Shown here one piece after another: positions 25,707-35,565 of a stretch of DNA of 64,000 nucleotides. The first letter of the stretch is position 1, and each line of letters opens with the position of its first letter. The notes under the pieces were generated by a model, which saw nothing but the letters and a program-made list of their open reading frames with translations, searched no databases and had not been told where the DNA came from. The DNA lies in contig NZ_MKIO01000021.1 of assembly GCF_001938945.1 (NCBI RefSeq), positions 1 through 64,000 on the forward strand. Direction: 5' to 3'. Both the position numbers and the translations under genes were made by a program. The DNA comes from Xaviernesmea rhizosphaerae (GTDB taxonomy: Bacteria > Pseudomonadota > Alphaproteobacteria > Rhizobiales > Rhizobiaceae).

Positions 25707-26543
25707 TCAATAGGGCGTCTCGCCGCCATCGGCATTGATCGCCTGGCCACGGATCAGCATGGCGTCGTCGGTGAGCAGGAAGGAGGCGATCCGCGCCACC
25801 TCCACCGGCTCGATATGGCGGATGAGCTGGGTGTTGATCATCTTGTCGAAGATGGCGGGCGCCGCTTCGCCGCTATAGCCGGAATAGGCTTCGGCCACCT
25901 CGCGCAGCATCGGCGTGGCGACGCCGCCGGGGCAGATGCAGTTGACGTTGATGTCGAAGGGCGCCAGCGCTTCCGACAGCATGCGCGTCATGGAGATGAC
26001 CCCGGCCTTGGAGGCGGAATAGGCCAGCGATTCCACATGGCCCTTCTTGCCGGCCTCCGAGGCGATGGCGACGAGCGCGCCGCGCACGCCGCGGTCAATC
26101 ATATGGCGGGCGGTCAGCCGGGCGATATCGTAAGCGCCGAACAGGTTCACCGCGAATTGCCGCTCCCAGTCCGAGCGGGGAATGTCCAGCGGCTCGCTGT
26201 GGCGCACGATCGCCGCGCAGTTGACCAGCGCATGAAGCGTGCCGAAACCCTCGACCGCCCGGGCAAAACCGTCCGAGACAGAGGCTTCGCTTGCCAGATC
26301 CATGGCGATCGCCAGATGGTGGCCCGGCGCCCCGAGCGTCCCGGCCAAGGACCCAAGAGCCGTTGCATCGAGATCGATCAGCACCAGGCGCGCGCCCTGC
26401 GCGGCCAGAAGTTCCGCCGTCGCCCGGCCGACGCCACCGGCGGCACCGGTGACGAGAATCGCCTTGTCCTGATGAACGGGAAAGATCGCGCCGTCGCGCA
26501 AGGGAAGGGTCGCGTGGCCACCGCGGGGCGAATATTTCGACAT
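25707..26543 (-). CDS. SDR family oxidoreductase in the nucleoside operon
   Basis: A classical short-chain dehydrogenase of 278 aa. The NAD(P)-binding TGAAGGVG is at residues 32-39, NCA near 108-110 stands in the NNAG position, and the catalytic triad is S162, Y175, K179. An acidic residue after beta-2 (LIDLDA) suggests NAD preference. It is the promoter-proximal gene, 64 bases before the binding-protein gene, so it probably oxidises the imported compound or the released sugar. The substrate is unknown. The ATG at 26543 was chosen because CCAGG precedes it; the frame extends 13 codons upstream. Confidence 0.9.
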   Translation of the reverse strand: MSKYSPRGGHATLPLRDGAIFPVHQDKAILVTGAAGGVGRATAELLAAQGARLVLIDLDATALGSLAGTLGAPGHHLAIAMDLASEASVSDGFARAVEGFGTLHALVNCAAIVRHSEPLDIPRSDWERQFAVNLFGAYDIARLTARHMIDRGVRGALVAIASEAGKKGHVESLAYSASKAGVISMTRMLSEALAPFDINVNCICPGGVATPMLREVAEAYSGYSGEAAPAIFDKMINTQLIRHIEPVEVARIASFLLTDDAMLIRGQAINADGGETPY

Positions 26544-26892
26544 CTGAAAAACCTGGCGATCAAAATGCGGAGCCCGGAGCATGAGGGCTGCAGTTAGCTT
26601 TAAAACTGCCTAGCGAAAAAGCAAGGGTCCAGCATGCGTAAAAAATGCACAGTGTCGACTGCAAGGAGGCATCCTTTCGCCAGAGGCAACCGCGACACAA
26701 TTCATGGCCAGCCTCAGCAAAAAAGTGAAATCCCAGGTGATGAAAATCGGAGGGCGCGTAAAGACATCATATTAGCATTAATTGGAATGAGACGGATTTG
26801 TGCCATTTTCCAGTTCTGCCGATCCCCTCGGCTGTGGCGCGTATCTGCGGGCGCGTGCCGGGTTTTCATCCACTGACAGGAAAATCATCAAC
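26544..26892. promoter_or_regulatory. Divergent intergenic region between the SDR operon and the TadG-like gene
   Basis: About 350 bases that must contain both divergent promoters. The stretch 26640-26800 is AT-richer than its surroundings. No gene with a ribosome site is visible, and no operator could be assigned with confidence. Confidence 0.45.
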
Positions 26893-28191
26893 GTGATCAA
26901 GCAGCTTATCGCCAGCCAGCATGCCAATCTGAGCATTATGACGGCTTTCATGCTTGTTGGTATGCTGGGTGCCGTCGGTCTGGGGGTTGACGTGAGTCAG
27001 GCCGTGTCGATCAAGCATGAATTGCAGGGCGCGGCGGATGCGGCGGCTCTTGCGGTCCTATCGACGCAGTCATCGACCGCGAAGCAGGCCATGCAGGCGC
27101 AAGACGGCAATATGGCCCAGGCAGAAGCAGATGCCGGTCGCGTGTTCAATGCTAATGCCGGAAAAAAAACCTATATCGTGACCCGCAAGGTATCGGTGGT
27201 GAAACAAAATGGCATCCTCACCGCGACGGTCAATTTCACCGCGACGGTGCCTACCACCTTTTCCCGCATCCTCGGCCAGCCGGTGATTGAGGTCAAGGGC
27301 AAGGCGATAGCGCAGACATCAACCGCCGCCTATCGCGACTTCTATATGCTTCTGGACAACACGCCCTCCATGGGGCTGGGTGCGACCAATGCCGATATCG
27401 CAAAGATGCGTGACCTAGACAATTGTGTCTTTGCCTGTCATGTGGTCAAGGGGGGCGTCGTTCAGCCGAGCGATACCTATGGCGATGCCCGTGCCGCCGG
27501 GATCACCACCCGGATCGACATGGTCGCCAGGGCCGCCGCATCGCTGATGGACACGGCAAAGCAGGCGCGCCTCGTTCCCGATCAGTTTCGCGTCGCCCTG
27601 TACACGTTCGGCCCAGATGCGAGCAAGCGCGGGCTGACGGAAATCTCACCGCTGACCGACGATCTCGATTCCGTCAAGCCGAAGGCCACGACGATTGACC
27701 TGATGTCCGTGCCCAACAGCAGCTACGACGACGATCAGATGACGGACTTCGATAGGCGGATCGGCGATGTAGGCAAGGTCATGAGCGAAAGCGCCAAGGG
27801 TGCCAGCGGCACTGGCAGGACCGCTGACGACCCCGAAAAGATTCTTTTCTTCGTGACGGACGGTGTCAACGATGCGAACAAGCCCAATGGCTGCTCCCAG
27901 CCTCTGCATCGAGCCACGCGGTGTCAGGAACCGATTGCCACCAGCGTCTGCAACAATCTCAAGCAGGCAGGTTTCCGGATCGCGATCCTTTATACGACCT
28001 ATCTGAAAATGAAGACGGATGACGGCTGGTACGAGAAGTGGATCCAGCCTTTCGATCCGCAGATTTCGCCCGCGCTGAAGGCTTGCGCATCGCCCTCGCT
28101 CTTTTTCGAGGTCAGCCCATCCGCCGGGATCGACGAGGCGATGAAGGCCCTGTTCTTCCAGGCGATCAACACACCGCGGCTTGTGGGGTAA
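26893..28191 (+). CDS. TadG-like protein: TadE/G N-terminus fused to a VWA domain
   Basis: A 432-residue protein. The N-terminus has the typical Tad layout: a short positive stretch, then a membrane helix (NLSIMTAFMLVGMLGAVGLGVDVS) and the KHELQGAADAAALA segment of the putative pilus-assembly Flp family. A VWA domain starts near residue 150 with LLDNTPSMG, a variant of the metal-ion adhesion motif, and ends near the C-terminus. Four or more Cys occur within it (NCVFACH, NGCSQP). GTG 26893 fits the family start. No tadABC genes are near, so it is an orphan. Such proteins are cell-envelope or surface proteins; the role here is unknown. Confidence 0.85.
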   Translation: MIKQLIASQHANLSIMTAFMLVGMLGAVGLGVDVSQAVSIKHELQGAADAAALAVLSTQSSTAKQAMQAQDGNMAQAEADAGRVFNANAGKKTYIVTRKVSVVKQNGILTATVNFTATVPTTFSRILGQPVIEVKGKAIAQTSTAAYRDFYMLLDNTPSMGLGATNADIAKMRDLDNCVFACHVVKGGVVQPSDTYGDARAAGITTRIDMVARAAASLMDTAKQARLVPDQFRVALYTFGPDASKRGLTEISPLTDDLDSVKPKATTIDLMSVPNSSYDDDQMTDFDRRIGDVGKVMSESAKGASGTGRTADDPEKILFFVTDGVNDANKPNGCSQPLHRATRCQEPIATSVCNNLKQAGFRIAILYTTYLKMKTDDGWYEKWIQPFDPQISPALKACASPSLFFEVSPSAGIDEAMKALFFQAINTPRLVG

Positions 28192-28259
28192 GGCTTGCGG
28201 CGGTTGCATTCGGCCACGCCTTTGCCGCATCGCGCCTGCGCCGGCAGAAATGCGCCTCG

Positions 28260-28886
28260 TCAGTAGGGCGAGATGCAGCGGCGGACATCGCCGGAGAAGC
28301 TGCGATAGCTGTCGCTGACCGGATCATAGGAGCGATAGCGCGCACTGCACCACTGCGCATGCGCATCCATGGACGCACCGCCCGTATCGCCCATTTCCAG
28401 AACGGCGCCATCGTCTTGGGCGACGATGTCGGCGCTGGCGGATTGAACCTGATCGTTCATATAGGGCGAGACGCAGGGCTGGCGGCCGCCGGAAAACGGG
28501 CGGTAGCTGTTGTCGGCGGGGTCGTAGGAGCGATAGCGCTGCCGGCAATAGGCCAGATGCGCCTCGTTATAGCCAGCGCTTGCCTGGGGAAGGGAGGCCA
28601 GTGCCGTGCGCGCATCCGGTTCGGCCGATTTTTCCCGCTCCAGCTCGGCCAGCCTGACTTCGGAGGCCTTTCCGCGCGCGATCATCTGCGAGTCCGGCGC
28701 CTCGCGCTGATAGCCGATATTGGCAGGATCCACCCTGTGCGGGATCGAGGTCCAGAGCGGTGCGCCGAGATGATCGAAATGGTGGGTGGGTTCGCCGTTT
28801 GAAAGATGCGTAGCAGCGAACAATCCGCCTGCGAGCAAGCCGAGCGACGTGGTCATGGCGAAGGTGAGCGACAGAAGGGTCTTCAT
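28260..28886 (-). CDS. BA14K family exported protein with two repeats
   Basis: A 208-residue secreted or envelope protein with a signal peptide (about residues 1-25). It carries two copies of the roughly 32-residue BA14K motif, each with Cys, RYRSYDP, SYR-FSG, Cys and a final SPY: one around residues 118-150 and the other at the very C-terminus. BA14K proteins were first described as Brucella immunoreactive antigens; their biochemical role is unknown. Most are single-repeat, so the duplication is a small oddity. Convergent with the TadG-like gene. Confidence 0.85.
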   Translation of the reverse strand: MKTLLSLTFAMTTSLGLLAGGLFAATHLSNGEPTHHFDHLGAPLWTSIPHRVDPANIGYQREAPDSQMIARGKASEVRLAELEREKSAEPDARTALASLPQASAGYNEAHLAYCRQRYRSYDPADNSYRPFSGGRQPCVSPYMNDQVQSASADIVAQDDGAVLEMGDTGGASMDAHAQWCSARYRSYDPVSDSYRSFSGDVRRCISPY

Positions 28887-29276
28887 CGGCGCATTCCATT
28901 TTCGATCGACATCATGTCGACAGGTCCGGGCCTCATCGGAGCTGGCGGATGATGCCGGCCCTCCTGCCTGTCCTGCTGCTTTGCGTCTGCCTGTGGATTT
29001 CCTGGGCCAAGAACGAACCAGCGCCGAAAGGGTTCCGCAACAGGGTCGTGGAGCCGCTGCAAAGGCGAAATCCGTGGCTTTCCATCTGTGCCGCCCGTGC
29101 ACCCGGCCTGTTGCGTCTCAGAATGGCAACAGCATGGTGCTCTCGTGGCGGCAGAGCTCTCGTAAGCTCTAGCCGCGCGTGAAGAATTCCTTCTAGGATA
29201 AGCAAATGCTGAGGAACGCCGCTTATTGAGAGGCGTGGCGCGGCATGGTGGCCGAGGCCCGACAAGGAGTGGATTT
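28887..29276. other. Intergenic region upstream of DUF3422 and BA14K genes
   Basis: About 390 bases between divergent genes. A plus-strand frame of 77 codons starts at 28949 with two ATGs, has GGAG upstream and a hydrophobic first 20 residues. Its remainder looks like random GC-rich translation, so I do not call it a gene. Promoters for both neighbours should be here. Confidence 0.4.
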
Positions 29277-30539
29277 ATGGCAGGTGGCAGTTTCTCCTTT
29301 CCGGTGGCCGAGGACCGCGCCGCAGTGCTCGGCGAGATCCATGCCCGGCCCTCCGCCCTGCTGGAATGCCCGCGCGTCATCTTCCAGCTCGCCTTTATGA
29401 TGACGGACGGGCCATCGGCACATATTGCCTCGCTCGCGGAGCTGTCGCGCGCCTGCGGTGTTTCCCCGCCGGCCACCGATGCCCGCCACCACACACTGCC
29501 TTTCGCCACGGGCACGCTGCGCTGGGAGCGGCATACGGAATTTTCGACCTGGTTCTGGGACGGGCCCGTGCCCGACAATTTCGGCGATACCGTGAACCTG
29601 CATCCCTTCGGCGACCGCTTCATCCCGCCCGGGCCGATGATCTCCGGCATGCGCGTGGAGATCCGCGCGGAGGATTTCGACCAGGGCAGCGCGGTGTTCG
29701 ACGAGGTGAGCACTTGCGCCAGCGCCGTGCGCCGGGGCCAGGCGACGATCCGCACCGATTTCCGCCAGGATGGCGACGGGCTCACGCGCTTTTTGTTGAT
29801 TGACAAGGGCCTGTCCCCCGCCGGGCGCGGCTCGGTCGTGCAGCGCCTGTGCGACATCGAGACCTATCGCACGCTCGCCATGCTCGGCCTGCCGCTGGCG
29901 CAGGGCCTGTCGCCGCAGATCGCCCGCATCGAGAGCGAATTCGCCAAGCTGACCGAGAAGATGCGCCGCACCGCCCATGGCGAGGCCGACGCGCTTCTGT
30001 CGGAGGTGACCGAGCTCGCCTCGGAGCTGGAGGCGCATGCGGCGGCCAGCCTTTATCGCTTCGGCGCCAGCCGCGCCTATTACGATATTGTGCAGGAACG
30101 CCTGCAGTCTCTGGGGGAGGTGCCGACCTCCGATCACGAGACCATCGGCACCTTCCTGGAAAAGCGGATGGCGCCGGCCATGCGCACCTGCCGCTCGGTG
30201 GAAGAGCGCCAGGCCAATCTTTCGCGCAAGCTGACGCGGGCGACCTCGCTCATCCGCAGCTGGATCGATGTCGAGCTGGAGCGGCAGAATGCCGGCCTGC
30301 TCGCCTCGATGAACCGCCGCGCCACCCAGCAGCTGCGCCTGCAGCAGACGGTCGAAGGCCTGTCGGTCGCCGCCATTTCCTATTATGTCATCGGACTGAT
30401 CGGCTATGTCGCCAAGGCGCTGCCGCATGATACGGAATGGCTCGACCCCTCGGTACTCACCGGTATCTGCGTGCCCTTCGTCGTCCTGATCGTCTGGTAC
30501 GGGCTGAAGCGCATGCGCAAGGCCCACAGCGTGGATTGA
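29277..30539 (+). CDS. DUF3422 family membrane protein
   Basis: A conserved uncharacterised proteobacterial protein of 420 aa. The N-terminal part begins with an R-x-x-V/L-x-x-E-I-H-A-R-P motif, the hallmark of the family. A long helical, probably coiled-coil middle (about residues 215-345) follows. Two membrane helices lie at the C-terminus (about 358-382 and 392-412), ending in a basic tail. The product is most likely a cytoplasmic domain tethered to the inner membrane. AAGGAG before ATG 29277 fixes the start. Function is unknown. Confidence 0.88.
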   Translation: MAGGSFSFPVAEDRAAVLGEIHARPSALLECPRVIFQLAFMMTDGPSAHIASLAELSRACGVSPPATDARHHTLPFATGTLRWERHTEFSTWFWDGPVPDNFGDTVNLHPFGDRFIPPGPMISGMRVEIRAEDFDQGSAVFDEVSTCASAVRRGQATIRTDFRQDGDGLTRFLLIDKGLSPAGRGSVVQRLCDIETYRTLAMLGLPLAQGLSPQIARIESEFAKLTEKMRRTAHGEADALLSEVTELASELEAHAAASLYRFGASRAYYDIVQERLQSLGEVPTSDHETIGTFLEKRMAPAMRTCRSVEERQANLSRKLTRATSLIRSWIDVELERQNAGLLASMNRRATQQLRLQQTVEGLSVAAISYYVIGLIGYVAKALPHDTEWLDPSVLTGICVPFVVLIVWYGLKRMRKAHSVD

Positions 30540-30726
30540 CGACAGCGCGGATTGACTGCGGGTCCGTCGCCGCGCGTCAAGAGGACGAAGCGCGCCCGGG
30601 ATTGCCCTTGCACGCCATGCAGTGCCTCTTTGCAACCGCCGGCCGGCTGACCTATATCGGGCCTGGATGTTCCGCGGCTGCCTGCGGGAGCGATCCGGTT
30701 CACCGCATCCGCCTGAAGAGAGCGCC

Positions 30727-31944
30727 ATGTCCGACAGCTTGACCGCCGCACCCATTTTCCCGCCGGCCGGTGACTGGCCGCGCCAGCGCTCCAGCCTGCT
30801 CGACTGGCTGATGCTGGAGACCAGCGACGAGCGGTTCATCGACAATATCTTCCACGAATTGTGCCTGCGGCTGGTCAAGGCCGGCGTGCCGCTGGTGCGC
30901 TCCAGCCTGCATTTCCGCATCCTGCATCCGCAATGGATCGGCGCGCGCATTCTCTGGCAGGTGGACCGCGACGAGCCCGATATCGCCACCTTCGAGCATG
31001 GGGTCGAGGACAGCGCCGCCTATCTCGAAAGCCCCATCAATGCCATTCACCAGGGCGCGGAAGAGATCCGCCGCAGCTTCTGGCGGACGGATTATGCCAA
31101 TCCCGACTTTCCCTTCTTCGCCGATCTGAGAGCGGCTGGCATCACCGACTACGTCGCCTGGCCGCTCAAGCACACATTCGGCCATCGGCATGTGCTGTCC
31201 TTCGCTACCGATGCGCCAGAGGGCTTCGAGCCCGAGCATCTGCAATTGCTCGGCGATCTCATGCCGGCCCTGGCGCTGGTCAGCGAAATCCGGCTGAAGA
31301 ATCGCCTGGCGCGCACGCTGCTGGAAACCTATGTCGGTCCGCATGCCAGCGGCCAGATTCTTGCCGGCGCCACCACGCGTGGCAGCGGGGTGACAGTAGG
31401 GGCCGCCATCCTGATCTGCGACCTGCGCAATTTCACCGAGATTTCCGACCACTGGCCGCGTGACGAGGTGATCGGGCTGTTGAACGGCTATTTCGATGCG
31501 CTGTGCGAGCCGATCGAGCAGCAGGGCGGGGAAATTCTGAAATTCATGGGCGACGGCCTGCTGGCGATCTTCCCGCTCGATACGCCGGGCGCCTGCGCGC
31601 GGGCGCTGACGGCGCTGCAGGAAGGGCGGCGGCGCCTGGAGGCGGCCAATGCCGAAAGCCTTGCCGCCGGCCATCCCGCACTCGCCTATGGCATCGGCGC
31701 GCATGTGGGCGATGTCATGTATGGCAATATCGGCTCGCGCCTGCGGCTCGATTTCACCGTCATCGGCCCGGCGGTCAACACCGCCTCGCGTCTGGAAACG
31801 CTGACGAAGGAGGTGGGGCGTCCGATCCTGGTTTCCGAGGCCTTTGCGGTTGCAGCCGAGGCCGGCGACCGTGTCGAACCGCTCGGCGCCTTTCCGCTGC
31901 GCGGGCTGGACCGGCCGGTCGAGGTCTATGCGCTGAAGCCCTAA
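30727..31944 (+). CDS. Soluble class III adenylate/guanylate cyclase
   Basis: A 405-residue cytoplasmic protein. Residues 1-200 form a sensor-like region of unassigned type found in several rhizobial cyclases. The catalytic domain starts near residue 215 with the metal-binding LICDLRNFTE and KFMGDGLLA, where the adenine-selecting Lys is present. The transition-state VNTASR follows, but the usual Asp three residues before that Asn is Pro (IGPAVN). The ATG follows GAAGAG. It is 187 bases after the DUF3422 gene on the same strand and may share its transcript. Confidence 0.9.
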   Translation: MSDSLTAAPIFPPAGDWPRQRSSLLDWLMLETSDERFIDNIFHELCLRLVKAGVPLVRSSLHFRILHPQWIGARILWQVDRDEPDIATFEHGVEDSAAYLESPINAIHQGAEEIRRSFWRTDYANPDFPFFADLRAAGITDYVAWPLKHTFGHRHVLSFATDAPEGFEPEHLQLLGDLMPALALVSEIRLKNRLARTLLETYVGPHASGQILAGATTRGSGVTVGAAILICDLRNFTEISDHWPRDEVIGLLNGYFDALCEPIEQQGGEILKFMGDGLLAIFPLDTPGACARALTALQEGRRRLEAANAESLAAGHPALAYGIGAHVGDVMYGNIGSRLRLDFTVIGPAVNTASRLETLTKEVGRPILVSEAFAVAAEAGDRVEPLGAFPLRGLDRPVEVYALKP

Positions 31945-32011
31945 CGCGGCCGGGATCGGGGTCGATCGAGGGTGCGGCCGCCGCCGCCCGGTATCGCTCC
32001 CCCTTCTCAGG

Positions 32012-33913
32012 TCAGATCACGACCTGTTCGCCGATCTCCACCACCCGGTTGGCCGGCAGGTGAAAATAGTCCGAGGGGTCGATGGCCGCGCCCGCCAGCG
32101 CGATGAACAGCCGATCCTGCCATTGCGGCATGCCCGACTTGGCGTCGCCCACCAGCTTGCGCCGGCCGAGGTAGAAGGAGGTCGACATGATCTCGAACTT
32201 GAAGCCCGCCTTGCGGCACTGGCCGAGCGCCCTGGAGACGTTCTGGGTTTCCATGAAGCCGAATTTCAGCTCCAGCTTGGTGAAGCGCTCGGAGATCTTG
32301 GTGAGCGTGAAGCGCTGGTCATCCGGCAGATAGGGCACGCCGGCGGTCTTGATCGTCAGGATGACATTGTGCTGGTGCAGCACGTGATTGTGCTTGAGAT
32401 TGTGCAGAAGCACTGCCGGGGTCTTGTCCGGCACGCTGGTCAGGAACACGGCCGTGCCGGGCACCTGGACCGGCGCGTGGTCCGACTTGCGCTCGATCGA
32501 GGCGATGAAGGCCTCCAGCGGGATCTCGTGGCGCGCGGTCTTTTCGCGCAAAAGCATGGTGCCCTTCCGCCAGGTCCACATCATGATCATGATCGCAGCC
32601 GCGATCAGCACCGGCACATAGCCGCCATCATGGATTTTCAGCAGGTTGGCGGCGAGGAAGATGCATTCCAAGAGGAACAGCGGCAGAAGGCAGATTGCCG
32701 CCGTCACCGGCCTCCAGCCCCAGACGACGCGCAGGAACTGGAAGGCAAGAAGCGTGGTGACCACCATCGCCCCGGTGACGGAGATGCCATAGGCCGTGGC
32801 CAGCGATTCCGACGAGCCGAAGGTAAAGATCAGGATCAGCACGCCGACCAGCAGCAGCGTGTTGACGGCCGGCACATAGATCTGCCCCGTATTGGTCTCG
32901 GAGGTGAAGCAGACCTCCAGGCGCGGCAGGAAGCCAAGATGGATCGCCTGACGGGCGAGCGAGAAGGCGCCCGTGATCACCGCCTGGCTGGCGATGATGG
33001 TGGCGAGCGTGGCCAGGATGACGACCGGCAGCAGCGCCCATTCCGGGAACATGAGATAGAAGGGGTTCTCGATCTTTTCCGGCTGGTCTAGCACCAGTGC
33101 ACCCTGGCCGAGATAGTTGAGCGCCAGCGCCGGAAACACCAGGATGAACCATGCGACCTGGATGGGCCGGCGGCCGAAATGGCCGAGATCGGCATAGAGC
33201 GCTTCCGCCCCTGTCACGGTCAGGAAGACGGCGCCGAGAACGATCAGGCCGACGAAGCCGGCATGGCCGAGAAAGCCGATGGCGTGCAGCGGGTTCAAGG
33301 CGTGCAGGATGGTGTAGTCGTCGGCGATGTGCACCGCGCCGCCGATGCCCATGACGAGAAACCAGAGGACCGTGATCGGCCCGAAGAAATTCGACACGGC
33401 CGCCGTCCCGCGCGACTGCACCATGAACAGCGCCACCATGATGGCCACCGAGATCGGCAGCACATAATCCGACAGAGCGGGGGTGACGAGCTTCAGCCCC
33501 TCCACCGCCGAGAGCACCGAGAGCGCCGGCGTGATCATGGCATCGCCGATGAACAGTGCTGCGCCGATGATTCCGGCGAAGAACAGCACCTTGTTGTAGC
33601 GGCTGGCCTTCTTCATCAACAGTGCCAGTAGCGATAGCGTGCCGCCTTCGCCGTCATTGTCGGCGCGCAGCAGGAACAGCACATATTTGAAGGTGACGAT
33701 GATGGTCAGCGTCCAGACCATCAGCGAGATCAGGCCGACGACCTCCTCATGGCTGACGCCATCATGGGAGAAGGGGCGCAGCGCCTCGCGAAACGCGTAG
33801 AGCGGGCTGGTGCCGATGTCGCCATAGACGACGCCGATCGAGCCGAGCAGCAGCACGAGAAACTTGCGCATGTCCGTCGTCTGCGGGGCGGAATGGGGGG
33901 TGGATGTCGTCAT
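32012..33913 (-). CDS. kup: Low-affinity potassium uptake protein Kup
   Basis: A K+:H+ symporter of the KUP/HAK/KT family in the inner membrane, 633 aa. The N-terminal [15 protein letters not shown] is the family signature. About 12 helices run to residue 440, and a C-terminal cytoplasmic domain ends in a region with FYLGRR and DYFHLP motifs. ATG 33913 gives a normal length; the longer frame starts 13 codons earlier. Rhizobia often carry several kup copies. It is followed by, and convergent with, the second cyclase gene. Confidence 0.95.
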   Translation of the reverse strand: MTTSTPHSAPQTTDMRKFLVLLLGSIGVVYGDIGTSPLYAFREALRPFSHDGVSHEEVVGLISLMVWTLTIIVTFKYVLFLLRADNDGEGGTLSLLALLMKKASRYNKVLFFAGIIGAALFIGDAMITPALSVLSAVEGLKLVTPALSDYVLPISVAIMVALFMVQSRGTAAVSNFFGPITVLWFLVMGIGGAVHIADDYTILHALNPLHAIGFLGHAGFVGLIVLGAVFLTVTGAEALYADLGHFGRRPIQVAWFILVFPALALNYLGQGALVLDQPEKIENPFYLMFPEWALLPVVILATLATIIASQAVITGAFSLARQAIHLGFLPRLEVCFTSETNTGQIYVPAVNTLLLVGVLILIFTFGSSESLATAYGISVTGAMVVTTLLAFQFLRVVWGWRPVTAAICLLPLFLLECIFLAANLLKIHDGGYVPVLIAAAIMIMMWTWRKGTMLLREKTARHEIPLEAFIASIERKSDHAPVQVPGTAVFLTSVPDKTPAVLLHNLKHNHVLHQHNVILTIKTAGVPYLPDDQRFTLTKISERFTKLELKFGFMETQNVSRALGQCRKAGFKFEIMSTSFYLGRRKLVGDAKSGMPQWQDRLFIALAGAAIDPSDYFHLPANRVVEIGEQVVI

Positions 33914-34024
33914 GGTCTTTCTAGTCCGCGCGCGAACCGCTCGCGCGGTCAAGGGAGGAGGTGAGAGCGTAGGAGCCTGTCGTCATCAAAGGCAGCCGGC
34001 AAGAGGGGGGAGGCGCATTGGGGA

Positions 34025-35416
34025 TCACGCAAGGCTGTTCACGAGCACGCCCGCAAGAGCGGCCAGGCCGAGCAGCGGCATGACCGAAAGGCGCAGCGCG
34101 AAGACGAGGACCGCCGCGCCTGCTGTCAGACAGAGCGCGATCGGCTGGAGCGAGGTAAGGCGGGGCAGATCGAGGGCGACCGGCCCCGCCTGCCAGGTGA
34201 GGATCTCGGCAAAGAGCGCATGGATGGCGAACCACAGCGCCAGATTGGCAATCACCCCGACCACCGCGGCCGTGATCGCCGACAACGCGGCCGAGAGCGA
34301 TTGGTTTCCGCGCAGCCGCTCGATGAAGGGCGCGCCGAGAAAAATGAACAGGAAGCAGGGGACGAAGGTGACCCAGGTGGTCAGCACCGCGCCGAGCGTG
34401 GCGGCTTCCAAGGGCGAGAGGATCCCGGGCTGGCGGTAGGCGCCGAGAAAGCCGACGAATTGCAGCACCATGATCAGCGGCCCCGGCGTGGTTTCCGCCA
34501 GCGCCAGCCCGTCCAGCATTTCGCCCGGGCGCAGCCAGCCATAATGGCCGACGGCCTCCTGCGCCACATAGGCCAGCACGGCATAGGCGCCGCCGAAGGT
34601 GACCACCGCCATCTTCGAGAAGAACAGGCCGATCTCGGTGAAGACATTTCCGGGGCCGAAGACGAGCCATGTCGCGACCACGGGCGCGGCCCACAGGAAC
34701 GCGAGGATGGCGGCCATGCGCAGCGACCAGCCGACCGTCGGCCGGGCATGGGCCGGCACGCCGTCTCCCAGAAGCGAATGGTCCTCCAGGCCCGCGGCAG
34801 GATCGGCGGCGGCGGGCTTTGCGGCAAAGCCGGGCAGGCTCAGCTGCGCGGCAAGGAAGCCGAACAGGCCGGCCAGCAGAATGACGAGCGGAAAGGGAAG
34901 CCGCAACACGGCCAGCGCCAGGAAGGCGGCCACCGCGATGGCGACCTGGAGGCGGCCCTTCAAGGCGCGCCGGGCAATGCGCAGCAGCGCCTGCAGCACG
35001 ATGACCAGCACGGCGGCTTTCAGGCCGAGAAACACGCCGCCGAGCAGGGTGGTGCCGCCGAACAGCACATAGACGAAGCTGAGGCCGAGAATGGCGAGGA
35101 AGCCGGGCAGGATGAAGAGAAGGCCGGCGGCGAGGCCGCCGCGCACGCCATGCATCAGCCAGCCGATATAGGTGGCGAGCTGCTGCGCTTCCGGTCCGGG
35201 CAGGAGCATGCAGTAATTCAGCGCATGGAGGAACCGCTTTTCGCCGATCCAGCGCTTTTCATCGACCAGAATGCGATGCATCAGCGCGATCTGCCCGGCC
35301 GGGCCGCCGAAGCTCAAAGCCGCGATGCGCGCCCAGACCGCCAGCGCCTGGGAAAAGGAAACGCCATGGGTCGGCACGGCGGTGCCGGCCGGCAGCCTTT
35401 CGCTCGTCTGGACCAA
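34025..35416 (-). CDS. chrA: Chromate transporter ChrA (long-chain type)
   Basis: An inner-membrane CHR-superfamily exporter of 463 aa made of two homologous halves. The first half has the FGGPAGQIALMH motif, the second half the matching FGGAYAVLAYV segment. The two halves are joined by a short hydrophilic linker near residues 205-225. It expels chromate by a proton-linked mechanism; sulfate analogues are also possible substrates. No ATG fits: TTG 35416 with GAAGGA upstream is my choice, and TTG 35455 is an alternative. No chrB regulator is visible, so it may be expressed constitutively. Confidence 0.9.
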   Translation of the reverse strand: MVQTSERLPAGTAVPTHGVSFSQALAVWARIAALSFGGPAGQIALMHRILVDEKRWIGEKRFLHALNYCMLLPGPEAQQLATYIGWLMHGVRGGLAAGLLFILPGFLAILGLSFVYVLFGGTTLLGGVFLGLKAAVLVIVLQALLRIARRALKGRLQVAIAVAAFLALAVLRLPFPLVILLAGLFGFLAAQLSLPGFAAKPAAADPAAGLEDHSLLGDGVPAHARPTVGWSLRMAAILAFLWAAPVVATWLVFGPGNVFTEIGLFFSKMAVVTFGGAYAVLAYVAQEAVGHYGWLRPGEMLDGLALAETTPGPLIMVLQFVGFLGAYRQPGILSPLEAATLGAVLTTWVTFVPCFLFIFLGAPFIERLRGNQSLSAALSAITAAVVGVIANLALWFAIHALFAEILTWQAGPVALDLPRLTSLQPIALCLTAGAAVLVFALRLSVMPLLGLAALAGVLVNSLA

Positions 35417-35565
35417 AGCGCGTCCTTCCGTCCAATTGAAGCCTTTTCGTGGCAAGCCATAGGCGTTTCCAAGGCGGAGAGCAAGACCGGTGCCCGCCTT
35501 CTGCTGTGCACGCCCGCCCGCAGACTGCCCTGAACAGGGCCCTGCCGGGGCTCGTCGATCGAAAC

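Noticed and set aside
28949..29182. 77-codon frame with hydrophobic start between BA14K and DUF3422 genes
   Set aside because: A weak GGAG and hydrophobic N-terminus are not enough; the rest looks like noise.
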